This document shows, in pieces, positions 46,680 through 55,298 of a stretch of DNA of 64,000 nt. Each line of letters opens with the position of its first letter. Within the stretch, counting starts at the first letter, position 1. Source of the DNA: Gemmataceae bacterium (GTDB taxonomy: Bacteria; Planctomycetota; Planctomycetia; Gemmatales; Gemmataceae); the NCBI GenBank assembly GCA_019694755.1, contig JAIBBI010000005.1:29802-93801 (forward strand). The letters run 5' to 3'. The notes beneath the pieces were generated by a model. The model was not told where the DNA came from and made no database searches. It saw nothing but the letters and a program-made list of their open reading frames with translations. Made by a program: the position numbers and the translations under genes.

Positions 46680-49238
46680 ATGGTTGCGACCAACAATTCC
46701 TTGCCGGTTTGCCGTGCGGATCTGATCATTCGTCCCGTCGGGGACGAGGGTCAGACTGTCGTCAAAGACCCGCTGACCAACTCCTATTTCAAGCTCGGTC
46801 GCGAGGAATCATTCCTCCTGGCACAGTTGGACGGTGTCCAGTCATCCGATTCCGTCCGTGCAGCATTTGACCGGCATTTCGGTACGCCACTGACAGAAGC
46901 CGACCTCCTTGAATTCCTCGACCTGGCCACCTCCCAGCGTCTGATCGCCCCGCGGTACGAAAACGCTCCAAGGCGCCTGCACCCGTCACGCCCCCTGGTT
47001 CGTACCGCGGAAATTCTGGCGGAGCCCGTGCCCGCGCCGCAACTGCCGCCGGCGCCCGTCGCTCCGCTCGCCTCCGTCGCGCAAGCCGATCCCGCCGCGA
47101 TCGCGGTGCCCCGCAAGTCGCGCCAGAGCCTGCTCGCCTACCGGGTCAATCTGTTCGACCCCGACCGGCTCTTCGTCCGCTGGGCGCCCCGCCTCGCGTT
47201 CCTCTGGACCCGCGGCTTCCTGTACTCGGCCCTGGCGGCGATTGCCATCGCACTGATCATCGTCTGCCTGAATCGTGCGGAACTGGTCAGCTCGTTTTCG
47301 GGGGCGATGCGCTGGGAGACCGGCGTCATCGTCTGGCTTACTCTCGTGGCTGCCACACTGGCTCACGAATGCGCCCACGGGCTCACCTGCCGGCATTTCG
47401 GCGGGGAAGTGCGCGAGATCGGCTTTCTCCTGCTTTTCCTGATGCCCTGCTTCTACTGCAACGTGTCCGACGCCTGGCTGTTCCGCGAACGGTGGAAGCG
47501 GATCTGGGTCACTCTCGCCGGCGGCCTCTGCGACCTGTGCCTCTGGGCCCTCGCTGTGTTCGCCTGGCGACTCTCCGCGCCCGAGAGTCTCATCAACTAC
47601 GTCGCCTTCGTCGTACTCTCGGTCCTCGGCGTACGGGTGTTCCTGAACATCAACCCGCTCATCAAGCTCGACGGATACTACCTGCTCAGCGACGTCCTCG
47701 ACGTGTCCAACCTGCAATCCCGATCCTGGGGCCGGGTCAAGGAGTATCTCCGCTGGCTTCTCTGGGGTGCCGCCAAACCCGAGCCGATGAGTCATGGCCG
47801 GCTGTTTCTTGCTTATGGAATCGCCAGTTGGGGCTTTTCCATCGCGTTCCTCACGCTGGCCATCGGCAGCCTTTTGCGTGGCTTCGGCCGGTCGTGGGGC
47901 GTACCCGGTGTGCTGGCCGCGCTCGTACTCGCCGGCCTGCTCGCCCGCGGATTGCTTCAGGGCGTCGTCGGCGACGAATTCACCCGCATGCTCCAGTCGC
48001 GCCGCCGGCGGCTTGCGATCTGGGGACTCGTCGCGGTCGCCCTTCTGGCCGTGCTGGCGTTCGGAATCGTCGACGACAAAGTCGGCGGCTCGTTCCAGGT
48101 CCGTGCCGTCGGCCGGGCCGAACTGCGGGCGCCCGTCGCCGGCTTCATGCAATGGCTACCGTTCGACGAGGGCGAACACGTAGCCGCCGGCGCGACTGTT
48201 GCCCGCCTGGAAGTGACCGACCTCGCCAGCCGGATCGCGCAGAAACACTCGGAAGTCGGCGAAGCCCAGGCCCGCCTGCGGTTGCTGGAAGTCGGGCCAC
48301 GTCCGACCGAGATCGCAGAACAGCGGTTGCGCGTCGGACGCGCACTCGATTGGTACGAACTCTCCGGCAAGGACCTGGCCCGGGCGAAGCAGGCACTGGT
48401 CGAAGAACTCTCGCGACTGGACAGCCTGATTGCCCAGTACGACGCGGAACTGACGAACGCCCGCGACACACTGGCTCGGTGCCGCCGGCTCTCGGGCCAG
48501 GCCGCCCTTTCGGACCAGGAGTGTCAGCAGGCCGAAAAGGCATTTCTCGTGGCACAGTCGCTGCGGGCCCAGGCGGTCGCCCAGCGTCAGGCCAAGGTCA
48601 CCGTGGGCGTGCAGGAAGCGGAGAGCGAAGTCGCCAAGCGCTCGAAGGAACTCGCCGACGCTCAATCAACGCTCACCTTGCTCCTGTCGGGCACCCGGCC
48701 CGAAGAGATCGATGCCGAGCGGGCCCGACTCAATCGGTTGAAGGAAGAAGCCCGGCACCTCGAACACCTGCAGACCAAACTCGTCGTGACCAGCCCTGTG
48801 GCCGGCATCGTGACCACGCCGCGGCTCAGGGACAAGGTCGGCCAGTTCGTCCGCGAAGGCGACCTCATCGCCGTCGTCGAGGACCCCGGAGCTTTGGAAG
48901 CCGAAGTCGCTCTCAGCGAGCACGACGCAGCACGAATCGAAGTCGGTGCGACGGTCGATCTGAAAGCCCGTTCGATGCCGTTCCGGACATTCCCGGCTAC
49001 GGTCGCCCGCGTCGCCCCCGCGGCAACGGCCCGCCCCGAAGCCCCCGGCACCGTTTCCACCACGCCCCGCGGCGAAACGGCCGGCACTGTCACCGTCTAC
49101 TGTCGCCTGTCCGAAATCAGCCCGGAGCTTCGGCCCGGCACCACCGGTTACGCACGCATTCATCGCGGGGACCGGACCATCGGTGCCGTCTACGGCGAAC
49201 GACTGCTCCGCTACCTGCGCACGGAGTTCTGGTGGTGA
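46680..49238 (+). CDS. PqqD-like / M50 site-2 protease / HlyD adaptor fusion protein
   Basis: About 852 residues from the ATG at 46680; a GTG five codons upstream is the alternative. Residues ~10-85 resemble PqqD/RRE domains that bind leader peptides (DPLTNSYFKLGREESFLLAQLDG). Then ~150 to 470 is a polytopic M50 metalloprotease: HECAH near 229 and NPLIKLDGYYLLSD near 325, both motifs intact. From ~475 follow a membrane segment, a biotinyl-lipoyl-like half (APVAGFMQWLPFDEGEHV), a long coiled coil (~510-690) and the second half (VTSPVAGIVTTPRLRDKVG) of an HlyD membrane-fusion protein. Joining cleavage and export parts suggests a peptide-maturation transporter. It overlaps the next gene by four bases. 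Confidence 0.85.
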   Translation: MVATNNSLPVCRADLIIRPVGDEGQTVVKDPLTNSYFKLGREESFLLAQLDGVQSSDSVRAAFDRHFGTPLTEADLLEFLDLATSQRLIAPRYENAPRRLHPSRPLVRTAEILAEPVPAPQLPPAPVAPLASVAQADPAAIAVPRKSRQSLLAYRVNLFDPDRLFVRWAPRLAFLWTRGFLYSALAAIAIALIIVCLNRAELVSSFSGAMRWETGVIVWLTLVAATLAHECAHGLTCRHFGGEVREIGFLLLFLMPCFYCNVSDAWLFRERWKRIWVTLAGGLCDLCLWALAVFAWRLSAPESLINYVAFVVLSVLGVRVFLNINPLIKLDGYYLLSDVLDVSNLQSRSWGRVKEYLRWLLWGAAKPEPMSHGRLFLAYGIASWGFSIAFLTLAIGSLLRGFGRSWGVPGVLAALVLAGLLARGLLQGVVGDEFTRMLQSRRRRLAIWGLVAVALLAVLAFGIVDDKVGGSFQVRAVGRAELRAPVAGFMQWLPFDEGEHVAAGATVARLEVTDLASRIAQKHSEVGEAQARLRLLEVGPRPTEIAEQRLRVGRALDWYELSGKDLARAKQALVEELSRLDSLIAQYDAELTNARDTLARCRRLSGQAALSDQECQQAEKAFLVAQSLRAQAVAQRQAKVTVGVQEAESEVAKRSKELADAQSTLTLLLSGTRPEEIDAERARLNRLKEEARHLEHLQTKLVVTSPVAGIVTTPRLRDKVGQFVREGDLIAVVEDPGALEAEVALSEHDAARIEVGATVDLKARSMPFRTFPATVARVAPAATARPEAPGTVSTTPRGETAGTVTVYCRLSEISPELRPGTTGYARIHRGDRTIGAVYGERLLRYLRTEFWW

Positions 49239-49684
49239 ACGAGTCTGCAACTGCGACCGCCACGCTGCCCGCCCCCGGCGATGCCGCGACCTGCCCGCGG
49301 TGCCGGGACGGACGCGAGTCGTACCGCTATTACTTCCGCGGCCGATTCGAGTTCGACGTCGATCGAGCCCGAGTCTTCACGTCCGACGGACGCGAGACCG
49401 TCGAGGTCGATGACGAGAGCGTCCGCACGAGCCTCGATCGGAGCGAGTACGACGAATGCCACGTGGATCACGTGGACCCGACCATCCCGGGCATCATTGC
49501 CCACGTCTGGTGCACCGACGACGACGGCGAAGAAGTCCACGGCCACCTGCTCATTGACGGACATCATCGGGCCGCCCGCTGCCTGCGCGACGGCCTGCCG
49601 TTCAACGCCTACCTGCTGACAGAAGAGGAAAGCCGCACGGTGGTTCAAGCCGACGCGGACATTCCCGACCCTGAAGACCGATAG
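49235..49684 (+). CDS. Small protein with zinc-ribbon-like start and ParB/Srx-like motif
   Basis: A 149-residue protein from a GTG that overlaps the previous stop (GTGA). CPRC at about 19-22 could bind metal, although the second cysteine pair is not obvious. The centre is very acidic. Near residue 112 HGHLLIDGHHRAARCLRDG matches the ParB/sulfiredoxin-fold signature (I-D-G-H-H-R), used for nucleotide binding in ParB and Srx. The tail is acidic. Coupling to the M50-HlyD gene and its position before the repeat peptide point to a shared role, possibly a modifying or chaperone function; this is not established. Confidence 0.7.
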   Translation: MNESATATATLPAPGDAATCPRCRDGRESYRYYFRGRFEFDVDRARVFTSDGRETVEVDDESVRTSLDRSEYDECHVDHVDPTIPGIIAHVWCTDDDGEEVHGHLLIDGHHRAARCLRDGLPFNAYLLTEEESRTVVQADADIPDPEDR

Positions 49685-49692
49685 CGGAGCGG

Positions 49693-49709
49693 CCGGGCAC
49701 GGTGCCCGG
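49693..49709 (+). promoter_or_regulatory. Hairpin between the ParB-like gene and the repeat-peptide gene
   Basis: CCGGGCAC pairs with GTGCCCGG around a very small loop (in practice a 6-bp stem and 5-base loop). It could separate expression of the peptide gene from the upstream genes by stabilising its mRNA; no U-tract follows. Confidence 0.4.
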
Positions 49710-49750
49710 CGCGGCCGCATTCGATATCGCCCTGGAAACGGAGAAGCAAC

Positions 49751-50029
49751 ATGTCGACGAGCAACACGGGCAAGCGGTTCCGCATCGAGCGGCTCGAAGA
49801 GCGCATCGCCCCCAGCGCCTGCGGCGGCTGGAAGCCGGGCAGCCACAAGGGTGGCAGCCATAAGGGCGGAAGCCACAAGGGTGGCAGCCATAAAGGCGGG
49901 AGCCACAAGGGCGGAAGCCATAAGGGTGGCAGCCACAAGGGTGGCAGCGTGAAGGGTTGCGGCAGCGTGAAGACCTACTGCCCGCCGCCGCCGCCGCCGT
50001 GCCCGCCGGTCCCCCCGATCTGCCCGTGA
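49751..50029 (+). CDS. Small repeat peptide with ERLEER leader, GSHKG repeats and Cys/Pro tail
   Basis: A 92-residue protein with a good ribosome site (GGAG 7 bases upstream). Residues 1-24 (ending RIERLEERIAPSAC) match the leader motif of the GH44 enzyme at 17.4 kb. Residues about 30-69 are seven perfect GSHKG units and one GSVKG. The C-terminus is CGSVKTYC followed by a proline run with two more cysteines (PPCPPVPPIC). It is too small and repetitive for an enzyme; histidines spaced five apart could bind metal. I propose it as a substrate of the upstream PqqD-M50-HlyD protein, i.e. a secreted or processed peptide, which is inference. Confidence 0.8.
   Translation: MSTSNTGKRFRIERLEERIAPSACGGWKPGSHKGGSHKGGSHKGGSHKGGSHKGGSHKGGSHKGGSVKGCGSVKTYCPPPPPPCPPVPPICP
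49838..49957 (+). repeat. Eight 15-bp in-frame repeats (GSHKG units)
   Basis: Seven units encode GSHKG and the eighth GSVKG. Synonymous changes (GGT/GGC/GGA, CAC/CAT, AAG/AAA) between units with no amino-acid change in the first seven show selection on the peptide rather than recent DNA slippage alone. Confidence 0.92.
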
Positions 50030-50048
50030 TATCGGGTAATCCTGGAGA

Positions 50049-50085
50049 CGACACTGGGAGCCGGCGCGAGCCGCTCCCAATGTCG
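50049..50085. terminator. Bidirectional terminator candidate after the repeat peptide
   Basis: 13-bp arms with one mismatch (CGACACTGGGAGC and GCTCCCAATGTCG) around an 11-base loop, followed on the plus strand by a U-rich stretch. It lies between the convergent peptide gene (stop 50029) and helical-repeat gene (stop 50103). Confidence 0.55.
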
Positions 50086-50102
50086 AATCTGTCCGTTTGT
50101 AT

Positions 50103-51215
50103 TCAGACCGGCAACTCCGTGGCATACCGCCCCAGTCGGGCGTCAGCCTTGATCTGGTCGGCGTGATAACTGTTCCCGTTGCGCTTGTCGAAGGCTTTCG
50201 CCAGGGCCGTCGCCTGCTTTCGCGTCCACTCCAACAACTCTGCCACCTTCAGCCGCCCGTCCGCCGATTCCAGCTCCACGGCCGCCGGCTCGCGCAGGCG
50301 GACCCTCTCCACTTCCGCCTTCTCCAGCCCCGCCAGCAAGACAATCGCGGCCCGCAGAAACTGCAAGCGGTCGCTGCCCTTCACCGCGCGGTAGCCCCGG
50401 CCGGCGTGCTTCTCGAACAGCCGGCGGGCCCGATCGAGGTTGCCCGTCAGCGTCAGGAACTTCAGGTGGTCGCCTAGCGGGCTCGTGAAGCTGTCAATGT
50501 TGGATTGGATAAGACGCCAACCCCGGCGATGGAGGTCGGCCGCCTCCTCGCCCCGGCCCTTCTTCAGAAGCGGGATCAGCAACTGGGCGAAAATATAGTG
50601 CGGTACCGTGGCACACCTCTGTTTGCCGTCAAGAAGCGGCTTGGCCAATCTGATGGCAGCATCGAACCGGTTGCAAAACAGTTCGTACCTGACGGCGTCG
50701 GAAGTGACGCATGCCAGGCAGTCGCTCAGTACGTCAGCCGGAGTCCGCTTCCAGTCGGCATGGGCGGCCTTCGCCTCGACCGCATCGCCGTTGCCCTGCG
50801 CGATCGATCGGCGCAGGAAATGGTAAGGCTGGAGGTTCGACCCGTTGGCCGTGAACCGCTTGCGCAGGTCTTCGAGCAACCCCTTCACCTGTTTCGCCGG
50901 GATGTCCGGGTAGCCCGACGCGTCTTGCACCACCCACTTGTACTTCCAGAGCAGCTCATCAACCGGGAACTTCTCGGGGTCGGCATCACTCTGGGCCAGG
51001 CACCAGCCCATCGCCACGATCGCGAGATCAGTCCGCCCGCTGAAGGTCGCCGCGTCGATCAGCACCGTGCGCACCCAGAAACCGAGTTCTAGGTCCTTCT
51101 GCGCGTCCGCCAGTCGCACGGCTTCTTCGAGCAGTGCGACCCGCGCGGGGCCGTACGGCAGCATGAACGATTCGTACACGATGAGCTGCACATTCGGCTG
51201 ACCGGCTTCTTTCAT
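50103..51215 (-). CDS. Helical-repeat (TPR-like) protein coupled to HSP90
   Basis: A 370-residue protein. The start ATG at 51215 overlaps the stop of the HSP90 gene. The sequence is entirely helical with repeated pairs of the kind seen in TPR proteins (VALLEEAVRLADAQKDLELGFW, DRARRLFEKHAG), lacks signal or membrane segments, and has no enzyme motif. Position suggests a dedicated co-chaperone or client adaptor of the upstream HSP90. No specific family name is claimed. Confidence 0.8.
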   Translation of the reverse strand: MKEAGQPNVQLIVYESFMLPYGPARVALLEEAVRLADAQKDLELGFWVRTVLIDAATFSGRTDLAIVAMGWCLAQSDADPEKFPVDELLWKYKWVVQDASGYPDIPAKQVKGLLEDLRKRFTANGSNLQPYHFLRRSIAQGNGDAVEAKAAHADWKRTPADVLSDCLACVTSDAVRYELFCNRFDAAIRLAKPLLDGKQRCATVPHYIFAQLLIPLLKKGRGEEAADLHRRGWRLIQSNIDSFTSPLGDHLKFLTLTGNLDRARRLFEKHAGRGYRAVKGSDRLQFLRAAIVLLAGLEKAEVERVRLREPAAVELESADGRLKVAELLEWTRKQATALAKAFDKRNGNSYHADQIKADARLGRYATELPV

Positions 51216-52987
51216 CGCATCCCCCAGTCGATCAGTGCGGCAAGGTTGTCGCTGAACGACCGCAACTCGCGCCCCTGCAGCGGGTGGTGTGCCATCATCA
51301 GCGCCTGGACGTACAGCAATCCGACGACACGCCGGCGGGCTTTCGAATCGTCCAAATCGGTGAGCCGTTGCACGAGCGGGTTGCGGGCGTTGAGGCAAAG
51401 CGTCGCCCGCGGGTCGGCCGCCTTCCGCAGGCCGTCGAGCACGCCGCTCCAGAGCGGGTCGGCGACTTCCTTCGTCTGCTGCACGTTGCGGAGGAACCGC
51501 CCTTCTTCGGTACTCACATACATGGCCGACACCTCGGCCGGGCGAAACCGCCTCAGCTCGGCCGCACAGTCGAATGCCGCCAGCGCGGCATCGGCATCCT
51601 GCAACAGGCCCGCCGCGGCCGCGTGCTCGGCCTCGGTCGCGTCCTCGAACCCCTCGGCGATCGCGGCCGGGTCCACCTCTTCGACCGTCAGCGCGTCGTC
51701 GAGCGTCGTCGCCTGGCGGAGCAGGTCGGCGTCGTGGACGTACCCGCCGTTGATCACGCACTGGTCCTGGGCCGCGGCCACCGGGGCGATCTGGCGGAAC
51801 GCGTCCACCGTCGGCGCGAAGCGGATCACGTCGAACCGCTTGCGGTACTCGCCCAGCGTCATCTCGCCGAGCGACGTCTCGAACGGCAGCCAGTCGGCAA
51901 TCAGCGCGAAGAATTCCTCGTCGTCGACGGCGAGGGCCTTGATCGCCAGGTGGTGCATCCGCAGGAATTGGGCGAGCCGATGCGGGTCGCGCTTCGACAG
52001 GCCGACGAGGTACTCGCGCAGACACTCGCCCAGTGAATCGCGGGCGTCGCGCAGCGACTTGTCCTCGTAGAACGACTCGCGCGACGCGGTGGGCCGGAGC
52101 GTGTTGGCGTTGATGACGCAGCGGACGAAGAAGGCCCACTCGGGCAGCAGGTTGTCGGCCGTATCGGCCAGGAACATGTTTTTGAGGTAGACGCGGTGGG
52201 CCTTCCGGCCGCCGGGCGTGACGCGGTGCGGCACGATGAACGCCACGCCGTCGACATCCCCGGCCTTCGACCGCAGCGGCACGGCATCCCAGAAGTCGAT
52301 GCCGAACACCTCCCTGCCGTAGGCGAGCAGGCTGCGGGTGCGGTCGGCGGGGGAGACGAACTCCTGCCGCCAGGGCGCGCCGCCCTCGTTGACCACGGTC
52401 GCGTGCCGGCCAGCGGCCACCTTCACCGGGTACGGCAGAAGGCCGCCGAACGACCGGGCCAGCTCACGAATCCGGTCGGCCGTGAACAGGTCGGCGTGCT
52501 CGGGCTTCGCGGTCAGGGCCACCTGCGTCCCGGCCGGGAGGTCCGCGGTCAACTCCTTCAGCGTGTAAGTCCCGTCCGGCTTTGCCCGCCATTCGAGCGC
52601 GGGCCCGCCGTGGACCGAGCGCGTGACGACGACGATTTCTTCGCTGACCACGAAGCAGGCAAGGATGCCGATGCCGAACTGGCCGATGAAGTCGGTGGGT
52701 CGGCCGCGCTTCGAGCTTTGCCCGATGGTCGCGAGAAATTTGTGGACCTCGTCGGCCGTCAGGCCGATGCCGTTGTCGGTGACGATCAGCGTGGCCGGCT
52801 TCCCGCGCCCGGCGTGCACCTCGAGCGTGACCTCGCCCTCGTGCCCCCGCTCGACCAACCCGCGGGCCCGGATCGCGTCGGTCGCGTTCTGGAGCAGTTC
52901 GCGAACGAACACCTCGGGCCCGCTGTAGAGGTGGTTCGAGAGCAGGTCGAGCAACCCGCGCAAGTCGATCTGAAAGCGATGGTCCAC
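51212..52987 (-). CDS. htpG: HSP90 family molecular chaperone
   Basis: A 591-residue cytosolic protein. The GHKL ATPase domain has the N box ELLQNATDAIRAR (about 31-43), DNGIGLTADEV (about 71-81) and GQFGIGILACFVV (about 103-115). The middle domain follows with a recognisable NMFLADTADNLLPEWAFFVRCVIN (as VYLKNMF...) segment and the catalytic-arginine region (TASRESFYED). The C-terminal dimerisation domain is much diverged from E. coli HtpG. This belongs to the divergent bacterial HSP90 subgroup that occurs with a helical-repeat partner. Confidence 0.92.
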   Translation of the reverse strand: MDHRFQIDLRGLLDLLSNHLYSGPEVFVRELLQNATDAIRARGLVERGHEGEVTLEVHAGRGKPATLIVTDNGIGLTADEVHKFLATIGQSSKRGRPTDFIGQFGIGILACFVVSEEIVVVTRSVHGGPALEWRAKPDGTYTLKELTADLPAGTQVALTAKPEHADLFTADRIRELARSFGGLLPYPVKVAAGRHATVVNEGGAPWRQEFVSPADRTRSLLAYGREVFGIDFWDAVPLRSKAGDVDGVAFIVPHRVTPGGRKAHRVYLKNMFLADTADNLLPEWAFFVRCVINANTLRPTASRESFYEDKSLRDARDSLGECLREYLVGLSKRDPHRLAQFLRMHHLAIKALAVDDEEFFALIADWLPFETSLGEMTLGEYRKRFDVIRFAPTVDAFRQIAPVAAAQDQCVINGGYVHDADLLRQATTLDDALTVEEVDPAAIAEGFEDATEAEHAAAAGLLQDADAALAAFDCAAELRRFRPAEVSAMYVSTEEGRFLRNVQQTKEVADPLWSGVLDGLRKAADPRATLCLNARNPLVQRLTDLDDSKARRRVVGLLYVQALMMAHHPLQGRELRSFSDNLAALIDWGMR

Positions 52988-53034
52988 CGGGAGGTTCCTG
53001 CCAGGCAGATGGGGTGTGACGGTATCGTACCGAG

Positions 53035-53135
53035 CTTTCGGCTATCGGCTTTCAGCTTTCGGCCAGAATGGACGATTCCTGCTTCCCGATTCCCGTTCTT
53101 CAATCTGCAATCTGCAATCTTAAATCTGCAATCGC
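53035..53135. repeat. Heptamer-periodic repeat block
   Basis: Four heptamers CTTTCGG/CTATCGG/CTTTCAG/CTTTCGG run from 53035 to 53062, then CCAGAATGG, then from 53101 to 53135 five heptamers of the CAATCTG type in perfect register. The block fills the gap between the HSP90 start and the prepilin-like gene, and directly abuts that gene's stop codon. The same module order recurs at 58.04-58.15 kb. Confidence 0.88.
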
Positions 53136-54104
53136 TCAAAAGTCCGCGACAGCTTCGCCGCCTCCAATCGTGCTCATCGCTTCGAGGATGCGCATGTCGA
53201 CGTTGCGAGCGATGCTGCGGACCGAGCCGTCGCACATCAGGAAGTTGATGACGTTGTCGTGCAGGCTGCTGAAGCCGCGCTTGCAGCGACTTTCGTAGGG
53301 GTCGGGGTCGGCGGCCGCACAGGCGTCATAGTTGGGGAACAGGACATACGGGGCGGTTGCGTTGCCGGGGCCCTTGGACACGCAACCGAGGCTCCACTCC
53401 CAATACGCATAGCCCCAGAAGATGCGATGGCTCTGGGTCGCCAGCGTGAGCGTCAGGTACTCTCCGACCAGGAGCGTGGTCGAGGTACCGTCGGTAACAT
53501 CGCTGAGCCGTTCGTTACCGAGGCTGACCGATGAGTTTCGCACGTGGAGCGGGCCGCGCCAGTTTCGCCGGCCCGCCGCGATCAGGACCGACGCGCCCAA
53601 CTGGTCGTACCGGTCCCAGAAGTTGGCGCCGTCGCTGAGCCCTTCGTTCCCGCGGTAACTGCCGGGCATGTAGAGTTGGCCCGCGCCCGGCCCCGCAAAC
53701 GGGTTGAGGGGGCGGAACCCACTCGGGTCCGTCGGACAGACGAAGATATCGACCCGGGTCTGCCGCACCGTCGAATTCACGGCCGCTTCGTTCAATTGGG
53801 TGCTGACGTAATTGCTGCCGAGGTTGCCCTGCTCGATGTGGGGCAGGATGGCGATGGCCCAGTTGTCGTAGCACGTGTTCAGGCTGGTGCAGTTGCTACC
53901 GTGCGGAAACTTGCCCGCCGAATTGTGATAGTCGTGCAGGGCAATGCCGATCTGCTTCATGTTGTTGAGGCATTTCGTCCGCCATGCGGCTTCGCGGACT
54001 CTCTGAATGGCCGGCAGGAGCAGGCCGATCAGCACGGCAATGATCGCGATCACCACGAGGAGTTCGATCAGCGTAAACGCCGCGCGACGCCGGATACGGT
54101 TCAT
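53136..54104 (-). CDS. DUF1559 prepilin-like protein
   Basis: A 322-residue protein from the ATG at 54104, preceded by GGAGG. It begins with a basic leader and the prepilin cleavage/methylation motif [24 protein letters not shown] (Phe-Thr-Leu-Ile-Glu). The rest is the planctomycete-specific DUF1559 domain: [25 protein letters not shown] after the helix, and the conserved ending with [17 protein letters not shown]. Planctomycetes carry many such genes; they may form pseudopilin-like or cell-surface structures. Cleavage would need a prepilin peptidase not found here. Confidence 0.95.
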   Translation of the reverse strand: MNRIRRRAAFTLIELLVVIAIIAVLIGLLLPAIQRVREAAWRTKCLNNMKQIGIALHDYHNSAGKFPHGSNCTSLNTCYDNWAIAILPHIEQGNLGSNYVSTQLNEAAVNSTVRQTRVDIFVCPTDPSGFRPLNPFAGPGAGQLYMPGSYRGNEGLSDGANFWDRYDQLGASVLIAAGRRNWRGPLHVRNSSVSLGNERLSDVTDGTSTTLLVGEYLTLTLATQSHRIFWGYAYWEWSLGCVSKGPGNATAPYVLFPNYDACAAADPDPYESRCKRGFSSLHDNVINFLMCDGSVRSIARNVDMRILEAMSTIGGGEAVADF

Positions 54105-54330
54105 AGGCCCGCCCTCCGAAAAGAAGCCGGGTGTGGCACGCGGGACACACGGGCCGGCCCGACGCGCTTCCCGATCTTCGACCATCCTACTCCGAAGTGG
54201 TCCGTAAAGAGATAGCGTCGGACGCCGGGAAAACGAACGAGCCGATGCCGGATTGGCCAGTTTTTCGCCCCAGCGACAGCCGGAAGTGGCGAGCCCGGCG
54301 TGGGAACGCCGGGGTCAGCAGCTTCATTTG

Positions 54331-54395
54331 GGCGGGGAATCTGTCCCCGGGGCGTCATTGCCGCTTGAGTCGGTGGATCATGAGAACGGTTAGGC
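54331..54395. repeat. Shared 3' element E3, copy A (after gene at 54404)
   Basis: Core words: CCCCGGGGCGTCAT, CTTGAGTCGGTGG, CATGAGAACGGTTAGGC. On the minus strand it begins GCCTAAC, a perfect match to the RYYYAAC core of integron attC sites. It lies a few bases after the gene stop. Confidence 0.8.
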
Positions 54396-54403
54396 CCGGC
54401 CCC

Positions 54404-55015
54404 TCACGCCTCGACTGCCTCGAGGTCGAATTTCTGGAACTTCTGCTTCCGTAACTCCTCGGCCGTGCCGATCCCTACCAAGATCAAGGGGTGCTGCTCT
54501 GGCCCGGAGGCGAATTCCAAATCAGACCGAAGGAAGCCTTCCTTGATCGGCTCGGTAACACCTCGCACGTAAACCGGATTCGCACCAATGACATTGTAAA
54601 ACGCCCCACACGTAGGGCAGGGATCCTCGAATCGTGTCCCTCGCCGTTTCGAGTCGAACGCAACGACATTCGATAGTCGCAGCACAAAGAAATCCCTGTC
54701 GGCGGGCAACGGAAGAAAGATCATGCCTTCCCAGCGGTACTTGCGACAAAACTCGCGGAATCGCTTGGACACAACAACGTAGCCGTCGTACGTCGCGCCG
54801 ACATCCCACGTGCGCCGTTTTGCCTTGTACTTCGGATTCACGAAATCGGGATCGATCTTCCTGCCGCAAGTCGGACAGGTGGCGGGATGCGCCACACCGT
54901 CCTTGCCGAATCGCCAATCGTGGAAGCCTGCCGAGCGCGGCGGACGGTATGTTTCGTCGCCGAGCATATGAGTGTCGTTGTCATGCGGACAGAACTGGTA
55001 CGCCACAATCATCAT
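54404..55015 (-). CDS. Accessory hypothetical protein with two zinc-ribbon-like CPTC motifs
   Basis: A 203-residue cytosolic protein. It has an N-terminal YQFCPHDNDTH, two CPTC motifs near residues 47 and 132 (the first in ATCPTCGRKIDP), and a conserved-looking middle VVVSKRFREFCRKYRWEGMIFLPLP. The appearance is that of immunity-type proteins found in polymorphic-toxin or integron-like arrays, but I cannot assign a family. It is the last member of the minus-strand island array and ends in copy A of element E3. Confidence 0.7.
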   Translation of the reverse strand: MMIVAYQFCPHDNDTHMLGDETYRPPRSAGFHDWRFGKDGVAHPATCPTCGRKIDPDFVNPKYKAKRRTWDVGATYDGYVVVSKRFREFCRKYRWEGMIFLPLPADRDFFVLRLSNVVAFDSKRRGTRFEDPCPTCGAFYNVIGANPVYVRGVTEPIKEGFLRSDLEFASGPEQHPLILVGIGTAEELRKQKFQKFDLEAVEA

Positions 55016-55151
55016 GCAATCCGCGACTTAGGGGCTAACTTTCCGGCTCACCTGCTGGGGGGCGACGCGGCGGTGAACCTGTCTTATGGGAAACAACGTG
55101 CAAAAACGCCAGCGAACTCCCCCCGGTCAGTTGCACCGGTTGAATGATTCC

Positions 55152-55185
55152 CATGGCCGCGATGGTGACGGGCAGGGCCAGTCGT
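55152..55185. repeat. Shared element E6, copy 1
   Basis: CATGGCCGCGATGGTGACGG and following bases recur at 56896-56929 with few changes. Function unknown; part of the island's shared flanks. Confidence 0.7.
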
Positions 55186-55224
55186 CATGGTGGCCGACGA
55201 AAGAACCATATCGGCGCAACCAGT

Positions 55225-55287
55225 CGAACAATCCGCCCCCGGGGCCTCATCGCCTCTTGAGTCGGTGGGCCATGAGAGCAGTAATGC
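55225..55287. repeat. Shared 3' element E3, copy B (after gene at 55299)
   Basis: Same words as copy A (CCCCCGGGGCCTCATCGCC, CTTGAGTCGGTGGGCCATGAG); the terminal GTT core is lost. A longer palindromic candidate runs from GGCTAAC at 55033 to GTTGAAT at 55139-55145, flanking G6/C6 arms. The gap 55016-55298 has no gene. Confidence 0.75.
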
Positions 55288-55298
55288 GGTGGCATCCT

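Noticed and set aside
49645..49938. Minus-strand frame giving WLPPL repeats over the GSHKG region
   Set aside because: A by-product of the repeat read backwards. The plus strand has a ribosome site, leader motif and synonymous codon variation.
49838..49957. Regularly spaced repeats considered as a CRISPR array
   Set aside because: The 15-bp units are contiguous without spacers and in coding frame.
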